NCBI GenBank assembly: GCA_002742845.1
Contig: DLUH01000005.1
Span: 682,553-746,552, forward strand
Reading direction: 5' to 3'
Source: Sulfurovum sp. UBA12169
GTDB taxonomy: Bacteria; Campylobacterota; Campylobacteria; Campylobacterales; Sulfurovaceae
Length of the DNA: 64,000 bases
In this document: positions 46,817 through 55,587 of the stretch, one piece after another
How the letters are laid out: every line of letters starts with the position of its first letter
Numbering within the stretch: the first letter of the stretch is position 1
Program-made: the position numbers and the translations under genes
The notes under the pieces: generated by a model
What the model was told of the DNA's origin: nothing
What the model saw: only the letters and a program-made list of their open reading frames with translations
Database searches by the model: none

Positions 46817-47260
46817 ATGCAGGTGTGGGACAACCAAAAAAGCGCAAAAGATAATTTTGATGCGCTGAAACGTCTTGAGGGGATAACGGCAAAAGATATT
46901 GCCGCAGCCGCAGACACGAGCACAAATGCAGTGAATGTGTATGTGGCCAACGGGTTTTTGTCCCGTTCAGGGAATGAAACAGAAGATGCAAAAAAAATCA
47001 AAGCGGCTCTTGCGCAGTATTTTATGGGCGGCATACCAAAAAACTTGGGCTTAAAAAAAGAAAGCGTTGACCTTTTTGATCTCTACGGCTGCAGAGGGTG
47101 CAACTACAGGATGCGCAGCGAGCCTGGATGCGCAAAATTTTCTCTCACAAAAGAGGAGATCAACGGCGGCGCATACATAGAGACGCTCACGGAAGGATCC
47201 TTTGAATTGAGCGCAAAACAGCGCTGTCCGTATGCAGTCAAAAAAAGAGACGAAACATGA
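46817..47260 (+). CDS. Phage hypothetical protein, HTH plus Cys cluster
   Basis: 147 residues. The N-terminal half resembles a helix-turn-helix (ITAKDIAAAADTSTNAVNVYVANGFL, about 23-48). The C-terminal half has CRGCNYR, GC and RCPYA, a likely zinc or Fe-S site. A related HTH segment (NAVNMYF) occurs in the gene at 48193. It overlaps the next ORF by ATGA. Confidence 0.6.
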   Translation: MQVWDNQKSAKDNFDALKRLEGITAKDIAAAADTSTNAVNVYVANGFLSRSGNETEDAKKIKAALAQYFMGGIPKNLGLKKESVDLFDLYGCRGCNYRMRSEPGCAKFSLTKEEINGGAYIETLTEGSFELSAKQRCPYAVKKRDET

Positions 47261-47418
47261 AAGGTATCAATAAAAAAAGTTTCTGGGGAGACCATGCGCG
47301 CCCATACCGCCCTGCAACAATGACGTTGCGAATTAATAAGGCAAACAAGAATAGGCCAAGAGGCACGGTCCGCGAGATTGTGTACCTGGATAGAGTTGAA
47401 ATAGCAGTGTGGAGATGA
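47257..47418 (+). CDS. Small basic phage protein (53 aa)
   Basis: MKGINKKSFWGDHARPYRP..., rich in Arg and Lys. Both ends overlap their neighbours as ATGA, strong support for translation in a coupled chain. Function unknown. Confidence 0.55.
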   Translation: MKGINKKSFWGDHARPYRPATMTLRINKANKNRPRGTVREIVYLDRVEIAVWR

Positions 47419-47642
47419 GAATGAAGGTGATGAGCAAAGAGGAAGTTGTGGCAAAAATCAAGAAAATAGCGTATATGAGCAAAGAGGATGTTTTGGCCTA
47501 CAGAGTAAAGGTGTCGGTAGCGAATATCGATGCCAAGGCAAAAAAGTTTTTGTTTAGGGCGTGCGATGCGGCGGCCGCTTCTTATGCAAAATGTGATGCC
47601 ATGGTGCAAAATGGGGAGATTGATATGGGAGAAATACAATGA
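47415..47642 (+). CDS. Small helical phage protein (75 aa)
   Basis: MRMKVMSKEEVVAKIKKIAYMSKEDVL... is a helical protein with one Cys pair (RACDAAAASYAKC). I chose the ATG that forms ATGA with the previous stop over the GTG six bases upstream. Confidence 0.55.
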   Translation: MRMKVMSKEEVVAKIKKIAYMSKEDVLAYRVKVSVANIDAKAKKFLFRACDAAAASYAKCDAMVQNGEIDMGEIQ

Positions 47643-47812
47643 TCGAGGAACAATGTGTGTACTGTAAACACAGTGATGTCATCATCGGCGATGACGGAGA
47701 GTTTGATGATGATTTTTTGTGGTGCAAAAAGATAAACATTTGTGTTCGCGATATTGATCGCTGCGACCACTTTTGTGAAAATAAACAAGTGGCAAAGGAG
47801 GCGAAATGGTAA
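47639..47812 (+). CDS. Small Cys-rich phage protein (57 aa)
   Basis: MIEEQCVYCKHSDVI... has six cysteines (CVYC, WC, IC, RC, FC) and acidic stretches and is probably a zinc-binding protein. It starts at ATGA with the previous stop and overlaps the next gene by seven bases. Confidence 0.55.
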   Translation: MIEEQCVYCKHSDVIIGDDGEFDDDFLWCKKINICVRDIDRCDHFCENKQVAKEAKW

Positions 47813-48000
47813 ACGGCCCGCTTAATATAATTTTGCACCAACGCTATATCAACCATGCAGAAAAAAGAGAAGAGACTCTCATGGAGGTGTATGGCGCTAT
47901 GGTGATAACGGATTTCGGTATGGTCAATATGGACTATTTTCGTTCTAACTATACGATCAAGGGATATGATGATGCAAAGCAAAAAACACAGTCATTTTGA
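47806..48000 (+). CDS. Small phage protein (64 aa)
   Basis: MVNGPLNIILHQRYINHAEKREETLMEV... is unrecognised. Its RBS AAAGGAGG is among the best in the region. It overlaps the next gene by about 35 bases. Confidence 0.55.
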   Translation: MVNGPLNIILHQRYINHAEKREETLMEVYGAMVITDFGMVNMDYFRSNYTIKGYDDAKQKTQSF

Positions 48001-48196
48001 GGTCATAGCCAACAGTGCGCTTGGCATCGTGATAGGATGGTGCCTTGTGTACTTTGCGTTTCCGTACATCGGCATAAAAACGACTGTGTCCCAGGCTTCC
48101 GCTTCGTCAGTGATTTTTTTTGTTGCTTCTTATGTGCGGTCGTACTATGTGAGACGTACGTTTGTATGGATGTATGCAAGAGGGCGGTTGAGATGA
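47966..48196 (+). CDS. DUF7220-like phage membrane protein
   Basis: 76 residues with two membrane helices. The order QSKxxSHFEVIANSALGIVIGW ... YIGIKTTVSQASASSVIFFVASYVRSYYVRRTF resembles the small phage membrane family DUF7220, with its SxxRSYxxRRxF ending. Function unknown. ATG 47969 is an equally possible start. It is coupled to the next gene by ATGA. Confidence 0.6.
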   Translation: MMMQSKKHSHFEVIANSALGIVIGWCLVYFAFPYIGIKTTVSQASASSVIFFVASYVRSYYVRRTFVWMYARGRLR

Positions 48197-48594
48197 AGGA
48201 GCAGTGGATCGGAGCGAAAGAGTTTGCATCAATCACGGGATGCAGCGTGTCTGCCGTGTATAGCCGCATCAGTCTTACTCAAAATACAGACCCGTACTAT
48301 AACAAAAAATATAAAAAAGACGGCGGCCGAAGGCTTGTAAATCTCGCATATTTCCGCCGGCGAGAGCAAGCTGCTGATGAGATGCAGGGCAGATTTGAAT
48401 CGGCATATTTTGCATTGCTTGAAAAGTACGGCAATGAGCACGCGCTGGCAAGAGCTGTTGCAGATGATCTAGGCATGACGGCCAATGCGGTGAATATGTA
48501 TTTTAAAACCTGTTTTGTTGTTACGCGTTTGGGTGCGGTAAAGAAAAGGCTGAAATATATCGAAGCAATGGAAAAAATATTGGAGGAGAAATAA
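48193..48594 (+). CDS. Phage HTH protein
   Basis: 133 residues. The N-terminal helix-turn-helix (WIGAKEFASITGCSVSAVYSRIS, about 5-27) is like excisionase/terminase-type MerR folds. A second helical domain has VADDLGMTANAVNMYFK (about 88-104). It could be an excisionase-like or replication accessory factor. The frame is open far upstream, but ATGA at 48193 is the supported start. Confidence 0.6.
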   Translation: MKEQWIGAKEFASITGCSVSAVYSRISLTQNTDPYYNKKYKKDGGRRLVNLAYFRRREQAADEMQGRFESAYFALLEKYGNEHALARAVADDLGMTANAVNMYFKTCFVVTRLGAVKKRLKYIEAMEKILEEK

Positions 48595-48962
48595 TGAGTT
48601 GGGCAGTAGGGTTTGATGAGCATTGGGGCAGAGATGTAGGATATGGCGTTCCTGCTATATGTGACCATCCAGATTGCAAAAAGAAGATAGATAGAGGATT
48701 GAGTTATGTTTGCGGCGGAGATCCTTACGGCGGAGAGCATGGATGTGGTTTGTTTTTCTGTGAAGAGCATTTCCATATCGTCGCAACATCAGATTCGTCA
48801 AAATTTGTATGCGAAAGATGTGCTAAAAATGAACAACCATTTTTCCCAAAACATGATACTAAAGAGTGGATAAAATGGAAACTTGAAGATTTGAGCTGGA
48901 AAAAATGGAGAGATGAAAACCCAGAAAAAGTTGAGAAAATGAAGAATTATTTGTCGAAGTAA
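48594..48962 (+). CDS. Phage zinc-finger-like hypothetical protein
   Basis: 122 residues with several paired ligands: CDHPDCKKKI, CGGDPYGGEHGC, FCEEHFH and CERC, which would bind two zinc ions. The C-terminus is charged (EWIKWKLEDLSWKKWRDENPEK). Similar small proteins are common near phage ssb genes. It overlaps the previous stop by one base. Confidence 0.65.
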   Translation: MSWAVGFDEHWGRDVGYGVPAICDHPDCKKKIDRGLSYVCGGDPYGGEHGCGLFFCEEHFHIVATSDSSKFVCERCAKNEQPFFPKHDTKEWIKWKLEDLSWKKWRDENPEKVEKMKNYLSK

Positions 48963-48984
48963 CGACAAAATCAAAAGGACGAAC

Positions 48985-49443
48985 ATGTACAACAAAGTTA
49001 TTTTGGCAGGAAACCTTACCAGAGATATAGAGATCAGGTACACCCAAGGCGGTTCGGTTATTGGAAGTACGGGCATTGCAGTCAGTAGAAAATTCAAATC
49101 GCAAACGGGAGAACAAAAAGAAGAGACAACCTTTGTTGATCTTACCTTTTTCGGAAGAACTGCCGAAATAGCCAACCAGTATCTGCATAAGGGAGGCAAA
49201 GTTTTAGTAGATGGAAGATTAAAGCTTGACCAGTGGACAGCACAGGACGGCACAAAAAGAAGCAAACACTCCGTGATCGTAGAAAACCTGCAAATGATTG
49301 GCTGCAGAGACGATACGCAGACCAATAGCGGATACGGAAATGCAAAGGCGGAAGAACAGTATGATGCGGAAAGCCGGTTAGCCACTGCTCCCAACGGTGC
49401 GCCTGTGGTGTTGGATGAGCCTAATGATGAGATACCGTTTTAG
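48985..49443 (+). CDS. ssb: Single-stranded DNA-binding protein
   Basis: 152 residues. The OB-fold starts MYNKVILAGNLTRDIEIRYTQGG and contains the usual KFKSQTGEQKEETTFVDLTFFG. The acidic C-terminal tip EPNDEIPF is the conserved partner-binding peptide. It is a phage-borne copy acting with the adjacent helicase. Confidence 0.95.
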   Translation: MYNKVILAGNLTRDIEIRYTQGGSVIGSTGIAVSRKFKSQTGEQKEETTFVDLTFFGRTAEIANQYLHKGGKVLVDGRLKLDQWTAQDGTKRSKHSVIVENLQMIGCRDDTQTNSGYGNAKAEEQYDAESRLATAPNGAPVVLDEPNDEIPF

Positions 49444-49463
49444 AGAGAAAGGAAGGAATCAGT

Positions 49464-50822
49464 ATGAGTAAATCGCAGTATGATATCAATGCGCTTGCCG
49501 ATATAGACACGGAGCGTTCTTTGCTTCGCGCGCTGATGGAGTTTGACACGGATGAGACGGTTATGGCCCTTGTGAAGCTGAAAGAGCAGCATTTTTTTGA
49601 TGAGAATCATGGGCGTATTTTCGCCTGTCTTAAAGAGCTTGAAAGCAGGGGGTATAATCTTGAACCTCAGACGGTCCATGCCGAGTTGATGCGAGAACAT
49701 ACGCTGCTGGTTGAGACGCTAAAGCTCATCATGCTTTCAGAGCCTGTTGCAGCAGTGCTGTTTGCCGTGGACGCACTTGAGGAGTGGAGTAAAAAAAGAG
49801 AGCTGCATCGCGGGTTTCTGCTAGGCCTTCAAGGGCTTCACGGCGGAGACAGTTCGCTGCTGTGTGCTAACAGCATAGCCAAGGTTGCCGACGAGGTGAG
49901 TATCTCAAGCGTGGACAGTTTTACTTCGTATGCAGCGCTCAAGGCAAAGATAGAAAAAGAGCCGCCTGTCCCGAAGATACCGACCGGAATACCGCTTATC
50001 GATGTCAAACTAAAAGGCGGCATAGAGTACGGGCAGCTGATCGGAATCATGGGTGATCCTGAGGCAGGCAAGACGGTCATTATGACGCAGATACTCAAGC
50101 ATATCTCTTCGATGGGGCATGAGACGCTGTTCTTTAACTTTGAGTTTCACTACAGAAGCTTCGTAGAGCAAAACCGTCTCAACGAAGACCGTTTCAGCGT
50201 TGAAAAGTTTTTGATGGAAATGGACAATAACGACATTTTGGACCTTGAAGCAAAAATCAAGATCTTTGCGAAGCGCGGCGGCCGTGTCGTGGGGATAGAC
50301 TCTCAGATGATGATCACGAATATCCGCAATAACGGCACAAGCTCGGAGCGAGAGACGGAAAAATTTTTTCTCCTTCAAAGGCTGGCGATCAAGTACGGCC
50401 TCATCATCATGCTGATCGCTCAACAGGGCAAAGAAGACAGCAGAAGCAGCACAGTAACGCCGATGGGAAGCAAAAACGCCGCGCACGCGCTGCATCAAAT
50501 CTGGTACATTAAAAAGCCCAAGCTTGAGTTTGACGATGACGGAAACGACGAAAGAAAAGGTTCCAGGGAAATCGTGTGTTACAAAAACAAACAGACGGGG
50601 GTACACTTTAGCAAGCCCATCCAGCTGGACCCTCGCAGACTTGAGTTTAGAGGGGTGCAGTTTGATGAAGATGACCACAGAAGCAACAGAAGTGTTGGAA
50701 GCGGCAGGCCGAAGAAAAACGCCGATGAATTTGACGTGCAATATGTAGAGTATGTGATGGAGGATGCCAAAGGTGTGCAAACCGGCTTTGATCCGTCTCA
50801 ACTAGATATGCCTTTGCTCTAA
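49464..50822 (+). CDS. Phage replicative DNA helicase, DnaB family
   Basis: 452 residues. The N-terminal helical domain (about 8-110, DTERSLLRALMEFD ... FFDENHGRIFACLKEL) is that of DnaB. The RecA-like core has Walker A GDPEAGKT (about 196-203) and Walker B VVGIDSQMM (about 275). A C-terminal extension ends in a Lys/Arg-rich stretch. With the initiator, SSB and primase it makes a nearly complete phage replisome. Confidence 0.88.
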   Translation: MSKSQYDINALADIDTERSLLRALMEFDTDETVMALVKLKEQHFFDENHGRIFACLKELESRGYNLEPQTVHAELMREHTLLVETLKLIMLSEPVAAVLFAVDALEEWSKKRELHRGFLLGLQGLHGGDSSLLCANSIAKVADEVSISSVDSFTSYAALKAKIEKEPPVPKIPTGIPLIDVKLKGGIEYGQLIGIMGDPEAGKTVIMTQILKHISSMGHETLFFNFEFHYRSFVEQNRLNEDRFSVEKFLMEMDNNDILDLEAKIKIFAKRGGRVVGIDSQMMITNIRNNGTSSERETEKFFLLQRLAIKYGLIIMLIAQQGKEDSRSSTVTPMGSKNAAHALHQIWYIKKPKLEFDDDGNDERKGSREIVCYKNKQTGVHFSKPIQLDPRRLEFRGVQFDEDDHRSNRSVGSGRPKKNADEFDVQYVEYVMEDAKGVQTGFDPSQLDMPLL

Positions 50823-50833
50823 AAGGAAAGAAG

Positions 50834-52417
50834 ATGAGCATCACAAAAACAGCCGGCAAAGAGCTGCAGCGCAGAAACATACGCAATGAGATCATCCGCA
50901 GAGGTGAGAACGGAGAGTCGTTTTTGCTGTACATGGAGACGGTATTTGAATTTCACTATAAAAAAACGTATGTGAGAACCTGGTGGGACGAGCAGCTGGC
51001 TCAAGCACTCATGGATGTGTTTCACGGTGTGATAGACAGGCTTGTCGTCTCCATGCCGCCGCGGCACGGAAAAACAGAAAGGGTCGTTCGGATGTTCGGT
51101 TCGTATATCCAAGGGCTTCGTTCCTCCCTTAAAATACAGTACGGTACCTATTCGGGTACGCTTTCTGTGTTGACTGCGGTGGATACGAAAGACATCATGG
51201 AAAGCGAGATCTACCGCGAAATTTTCCCTGAAGTGGCTTTTAACCCTAAGCTCAATCTCAAAGAGCATTGGAAGCTTACTGCGGGCGGAGAATTTCTCGC
51301 CACTTCCGTAGGAGGTTCCAATACCGGTATCGGTGCGGATATATTTTTCGGCGATGACCTTTTAAAAGCTGCGGATGCAGACTCTAAGGCACGCCGCGAT
51401 GAAGCGTACAACTTTTACAACTCTTCAGTGCTTACAAGGCTTGAGGGGCTCAAAGCGGTGATACTTATCATGCAGAGGCTGCATGAAGACGATCCGGCCG
51501 GGCGCGTCATCAAGCTTGGGGGACTTGCTGAGCATGGCGGGCTTTGGCATGAGCTTAGGTACCCTATCATCAACGAAAAACGTGAGGTGTACAAGTACCG
51601 AAACACGCAGGTGATACGCGAACCGTTTACGCCTCTTGACCCTGTCAGGTACGGGCTTGACTTTATCGAACAGCAAAAAAAAGAGATGAGCAAAGTAGAG
51701 TTTAAGCGGCAATATATGCAAGATGCCGAAGTGAGCGAAGCGGGGCATTTTAAGAGGGAGGACTTTGTCTATGTGTCTGATGCAGATCTTCCTGAGATGT
51801 ACCGATATATCCTTGTGGACCCCGCAGAGAGCGAAGAAGCAAGCGCGGATGACCGCGGCATCCCGGTAGTGGGGAAATGGACGGATGCCAGCGAGATCGT
51901 CAAAACCGTCGTGCTGGACGGCAAATACGGAAAATGGGATGTATACGGAACGGCAGAGCAGATCATCAGCTTGATGCTGAAGTATCCTGATGCGCCTGTG
52001 CTGATCGAGGGGGCCGGCGGGGGACTGTCTTTGGTAAAGGTGCTAAGAAGAGAGATGCTTGTCTATAACGCCAAAGCTCAGGCGCAAGGAAAACCGCAGG
52101 TGTCTAATGGCATTACCGTGTTTAAGCCGGACAATCAGTCAAGCAAAAATGAGGGCATCAAGCTGATGACAGCGCCGATGGAACATCATACGCTTGTATT
52201 TTACAAGTTTATGGATACGGCGTTTATGGAACAGATGGAAAAAGAGTTTCTTAAATTTAATCCAGAACGTAAAAGCAATACAGACAACATCATAGACCCG
52301 ATCAGCAAATCCTACATACTGCCGCAGTGTACGGCTAAAAAAAACCTTCCGCTAAAGCCTGAACAGGTGCAGCGCCGCAAGAAAAAAGGCAAAAACGGCG
52401 GGTGGAGCAAAATCTAA
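50834..52417 (+). CDS. terL: Terminase large subunit
   Basis: 527 residues. The N-terminal packaging ATPase has Walker A-like MPPRHGKTE (about 75-83) and Walker B-like DIFFGDD (about 172-178). The C-terminal nuclease domain has ILVDPAES (first catalytic Asp, about 336), VLIEGAGGG near 394 and a late acidic site. It packages DNA into the prohead. It follows the helicase with an 11-base gap instead of opening a separate late operon. Confidence 0.93.
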   Translation: MSITKTAGKELQRRNIRNEIIRRGENGESFLLYMETVFEFHYKKTYVRTWWDEQLAQALMDVFHGVIDRLVVSMPPRHGKTERVVRMFGSYIQGLRSSLKIQYGTYSGTLSVLTAVDTKDIMESEIYREIFPEVAFNPKLNLKEHWKLTAGGEFLATSVGGSNTGIGADIFFGDDLLKAADADSKARRDEAYNFYNSSVLTRLEGLKAVILIMQRLHEDDPAGRVIKLGGLAEHGGLWHELRYPIINEKREVYKYRNTQVIREPFTPLDPVRYGLDFIEQQKKEMSKVEFKRQYMQDAEVSEAGHFKREDFVYVSDADLPEMYRYILVDPAESEEASADDRGIPVVGKWTDASEIVKTVVLDGKYGKWDVYGTAEQIISLMLKYPDAPVLIEGAGGGLSLVKVLRREMLVYNAKAQAQGKPQVSNGITVFKPDNQSSKNEGIKLMTAPMEHHTLVFYKFMDTAFMEQMEKEFLKFNPERKSNTDNIIDPISKSYILPQCTAKKNLPLKPEQVQRRKKKGKNGGWSKI

Positions 52418-52433
52418 AAAAGGAGGCAAGGCA

Positions 52434-53045
52434 ATGGCAATAGGCGACGATATGGAAATACGTGTGAGGATGTACTATGAGACGCATGATCTCTCTACGG
52501 CTAAGGTCGAGGAGTATTTTACCTCGATAGGGCATGCGCAGATAAAGAGAAAAACGATGGAGTCCTGGATGCAGCGGGATAAAAAAGCGGGCATACCTTG
52601 GATAAAGAACAGGTACGCTACCTTGGATGAGGCTTTTGAGTCGCTTGTTGATATCGGAGTGCTGGGGAGCGTAGAGGATAAGGCCAAAGGCATCCTGAAA
52701 GAGTCATTGACAAAAGAGCATGGCGCTGTGCTTAATGCGGACGTGATAGAGGATATGGCGCAAGAGGGTGCCAGGCAGATGGTGTATCGTACGCTGAACA
52801 AATATTCGCTGGGAGAGAAAATGGCTAAAAACCTTGAGAGGGCAGAGACTATCGTCCTTAGAGCGACAACGATGGGCAATGTCGCCACGTTTCACAGGAT
52901 GCTGATCGATACGCATCAGGCGGTGCACGGCAAGACAACCAATATAGGGCTGCAAAACCCTAACAGCCAATCGCTCAGCGAAGAGGAGATAAAAACAAAA
53001 AGCACTGAAGAGCTGAGATCGATGCTTGAGGAGGGATTGAGATGA
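52434..53045 (+). CDS. Probable terminase small subunit-like protein
   Basis: 203 residues. The N-terminal part (RVRMYYETHDLSTAKVEEYFTSIGHAQIKRKTMESWMQRDKKAG) reads like the DNA-binding helix-turn-helix of DUF1804-type small terminases. The rest is helical. Lying downstream of terL is less usual but known. Identification is tentative. Confidence 0.5.
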   Translation: MAIGDDMEIRVRMYYETHDLSTAKVEEYFTSIGHAQIKRKTMESWMQRDKKAGIPWIKNRYATLDEAFESLVDIGVLGSVEDKAKGILKESLTKEHGAVLNADVIEDMAQEGARQMVYRTLNKYSLGEKMAKNLERAETIVLRATTMGNVATFHRMLIDTHQAVHGKTTNIGLQNPNSQSLSEEEIKTKSTEELRSMLEEGLR

Positions 53046-53473
53046 TACGAAAAGCAAAAAGATGGGGCGCAACCAGATGCCTAAGGGATATCGACCATAA
53101 GTTTTGGAGGGACGACAATGAGCACAAGCGCGTCTATGTGCCGGAATTTAACATGCTTAAAAGCGATCTTGCTTATCTGCACGGGCTTGCAAGACGAAAA
53201 AAAACAAGCCATAGCGCTGTGATAGAACAGATGATCGATCGCCGGCTGCTCATCGGATGGGATATCATGCGGTGCTATACTTTATGCGGCCGCCCTAGAA
53301 AACACAGTACGATATTGCTGTGTGATCAGAAAGTTTCACGAAGAAAATATATGATGCACCCCTCTACGCTTGCTATCGTCAACAAAATCAAAGAGGGCTA
53401 CGGTATTTCGTATTCTGTTTTTTTTGAGCGGCTGCTTGCAGAGTACAAGGAAAGTTTTCCGATCACAATCTAA
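53042..53473 (+). CDS. Phage hypothetical protein
   Basis: 143 basic residues; no family recognised. It contains two similar halves that could each be a short ribbon-helix-helix-like unit (EFNMLKSDLAYLHGLARRKKTSHSAVIEQMIDRRL and STLAIVNKIKEGYGISYSVFFERLLAEY), suggesting a DNA-binding regulator. It overlaps the preceding gene by ATGA. The putative late promoter begins inside its 3' end. Confidence 0.55.
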   Translation: MIRKAKRWGATRCLRDIDHKFWRDDNEHKRVYVPEFNMLKSDLAYLHGLARRKKTSHSAVIEQMIDRRLLIGWDIMRCYTLCGRPRKHSTILLCDQKVSRRKYMMHPSTLAIVNKIKEGYGISYSVFFERLLAEYKESFPITI

Positions 53474-53516
53474 ACTTCCCCCCCTTTTTCTTTGCAAAAA
53501 AATATATCTATACTTA
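53468..53516 (+). promoter_or_regulatory. Putative phage late promoter PL1
   Basis: ATCTAAACTT, seven C and five T (53468-53489), then 18 variable bases, then CTATACTTA containing the -10 TATACT (53509-53514). The copy at 59178-59226 is identical in both blocks and in spacing. It overlaps the stop of the previous gene and precedes the scaffold-capsid genes. Confidence 0.7.
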
Positions 53517-53545
53517 CAAAACGAATATCTTGAAAAGGAGCAACA

Positions 53546-54208
53546 ATGCCAATGCCAGAAAAAAAAGGCATGCGTAAACCGGTGACCAGAGAAGATCTTG
53601 ATCGTTCAAAAATGCAGGTGAATAAAGATCAAGCCAGATATGAGGTGATGAAAAATGACTTTGAGTCGTTTCGGGCTTCCAGAGAAGAAGACTTTAAGAA
53701 GAATATAAAGTCCATCGTCTCCGAAGAGGATATGGATGCGATAGAGCTCGGCGGCGATCCGCTGAAGATCTATGAGATCATCAAAAAATATGAGCAGGAG
53801 TATATCTCGGATAAGATCGAAGAAAAAAGAGAAGATCTTGAAGCGTTTGAAGAGCAGCTGCATAAAAATACGGCGCTTGTAGAACAGCTTGAGATCGAGG
53901 CGCAGTTTTTGGAAGAAAATCCTGACTTGGATTTTGAAGGGCTGATCGACTTGCTTGAGAGCGGACTGAGCCCGAAAGAAAAGCAAACGCTCATGGAAGC
54001 TTCCGGCGGAGACAGTATGGAATTCTTGAAGCTTGCGAAAGAAAGGCTTGGAGGAGCCGCAAAAGGAGATACCGGCAAAGAAAAAGAAGAGGATCCTATG
54101 CGCCTGCCTACCGACTTGAGTTTTGCAGCCGGAGAGACAGGAGATGTGGACGGCGGAACGGAAGGGCAGGATGACAATGAGTACCTGGCTTCGATAGGAC
54201 TTGCATGA
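53546..54208 (+). CDS. Probable capsid scaffolding protein
   Basis: 220 residues, strongly charged and helical, with long coiled-coil stretches (about 15-150) and an acidic, Gly-rich C-terminus. This composition and the position two genes before the major capsid protein fit a scaffold protein. It opens with MPMPEKKG, like the MPM start of the other gene behind a late promoter. Confidence 0.65.
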   Translation: MPMPEKKGMRKPVTREDLDRSKMQVNKDQARYEVMKNDFESFRASREEDFKKNIKSIVSEEDMDAIELGGDPLKIYEIIKKYEQEYISDKIEEKREDLEAFEEQLHKNTALVEQLEIEAQFLEENPDLDFEGLIDLLESGLSPKEKQTLMEASGGDSMEFLKLAKERLGGAAKGDTGKEKEEDPMRLPTDLSFAAGETGDVDGGTEGQDDNEYLASIGLA

Positions 54209-54399
54209 TGGATAACACAACTAGAACAGAAGAGAAAAGATGGGCACTTGAAAGGGATCTTGACGTACTGAGACGTGCCATAGGGATCGCAAAAGACAAA
54301 AAAAGGCTCAAAGAGGTACAAGACTTCGCCAAAGAAAGAAAAGCGGAACTTGAGATGATAGAGGATGCCGGCTATCTTGAAAAGATAGGGCTAAAATAG
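54205..54399 (+). CDS. Small helical phage protein (64 aa)
   Basis: A highly charged single long helix (TRTEEKRWALERDLDVLRRAIGIAKDKK...) between scaffold and capsid. It starts at ATGATGG, overlapping the previous stop. It may be a scaffold partner or head accessory; function unknown. Confidence 0.55.
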   Translation: MMDNTTRTEEKRWALERDLDVLRRAIGIAKDKKRLKEVQDFAKERKAELEMIEDAGYLEKIGLK

Positions 54400-54427
54400 A
54401 TAAAAACAAAGAGTAAAGGATAATATA

Positions 54428-55579
54428 ATGTCAGCATTGATTACGGCAAGCGCCTTCGCGGAAAAAGACCCGAAGGTATTGGTAGGACACGCAAAAGAGG
54501 TGATGGTCGCAGCAACGAGAGCTTCTGCTTTTTCTTCGTTGAGAGGAACAGATGATAACTCGATCATCAAAACACAGCTCGAAGACGGAAAGAGCACGAT
54601 CGTAACGATGAGTATGGTCGCGCCTCTGAGAACGCTCGGCGTAAGAGGCAATACGTCACTTGATAATACAGAAGGCAAGATCAAGCGTATGTTCATGGAT
54701 GTTCGCGGGAATGTCATCGCGGAAAGCGACATCTCTCAAAACAAAAAACTTTTGTCACGATCAAGCTGGCAGACATTTAGACGAGACGCGAAGAATGGAT
54801 TGGCTGAGTGGAGAAAATGGCTTACTGATTGCGAAATTTTCTCCAAACTGTCACGCGACTGTACAAAAATCACCGTAGTTCAGGCAGACGGAACAGTCTC
54901 TGAAAATCCTGCTGATCTGGCACCCGGCGATACCTTCGGCGCGGCCCATCTTGATGCGGCGTACAGCAGAGCCAAAAACGGATATACAGACGCTGCGGAT
55001 AAAAGACACCCAAAAATGAAACCGTACCGTGTTGAGATGGGGCAGGTCAAGGGGCAAACCACTGAAGTAGAGGTTTTTGTGATGCTTCTGGGGACTGCTT
55101 CGATCGAAGCACTTGGGCAAGACCCGTTGTATCTTGAGAAGGTCAAAGAGCTTTCCGATGCGGATAAAGAGAAATTGCCTTTTGCCGGAGGCATCGGGCT
55201 GTACGATAACAAAATGGTGATCGTAGACAAGGGAACATGGAATGAAGAAGACCCAGGTATCGTAAGATCTGACACTGCAGACTGGACGGATATCAACGGC
55301 CAGACGATCGGCGGGTTTAGCCAGTATGCAGGTACGGGCGTGGCGACAGAAGTGAACCTCCTTTTGGGCGCAGGCGCAGGGATGGAACCGTTCCAGGCGG
55401 TTCCGGACTACGGTGAAGACGGCACAACCATCGACAGCGGCAGAAAACTGAAAGTGTATGTTGACCAGTTCTGGGGATTTGAAAAATTCCGGCCTCAAGG
55501 TAAAACAGCAGAAGAGCAGGCGCTTGCATGGCATGATGAGGATTATGGCGTGCAAGCAGTTATCGCGGCAGTCGTATAA
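54428..55579 (+). CDS. Major capsid protein, N4-gp56/DUF4043 type
   Basis: 383 residues. The N-terminal GVRGNTSLDNTEGKIKRMFMDV and LSRSSWQTFRRDAKNGLAEWRKWLTD segments and the late NLLLGAGAGMEPFQ resemble the N4-gp56-family capsid proteins (an HK97-fold branch found in N4-like and other podoviruses). Size and position after the scaffold also fit. The family call is by eye. Confidence 0.7.
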   Translation: MSALITASAFAEKDPKVLVGHAKEVMVAATRASAFSSLRGTDDNSIIKTQLEDGKSTIVTMSMVAPLRTLGVRGNTSLDNTEGKIKRMFMDVRGNVIAESDISQNKKLLSRSSWQTFRRDAKNGLAEWRKWLTDCEIFSKLSRDCTKITVVQADGTVSENPADLAPGDTFGAAHLDAAYSRAKNGYTDAADKRHPKMKPYRVEMGQVKGQTTEVEVFVMLLGTASIEALGQDPLYLEKVKELSDADKEKLPFAGGIGLYDNKMVIVDKGTWNEEDPGIVRSDTADWTDINGQTIGGFSQYAGTGVATEVNLLLGAGAGMEPFQAVPDYGEDGTTIDSGRKLKVYVDQFWGFEKFRPQGKTAEEQALAWHDEDYGVQAVIAAVV

Positions 55580-55587
55580 AAGGAGAG

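Noticed and set aside
53606-54321. Long minus-strand frames opposite the scaffold-like gene
   Set aside because: They arise from the Glu/Lys/Asp-rich codons of the plus-strand gene; no RBS and no domain content.
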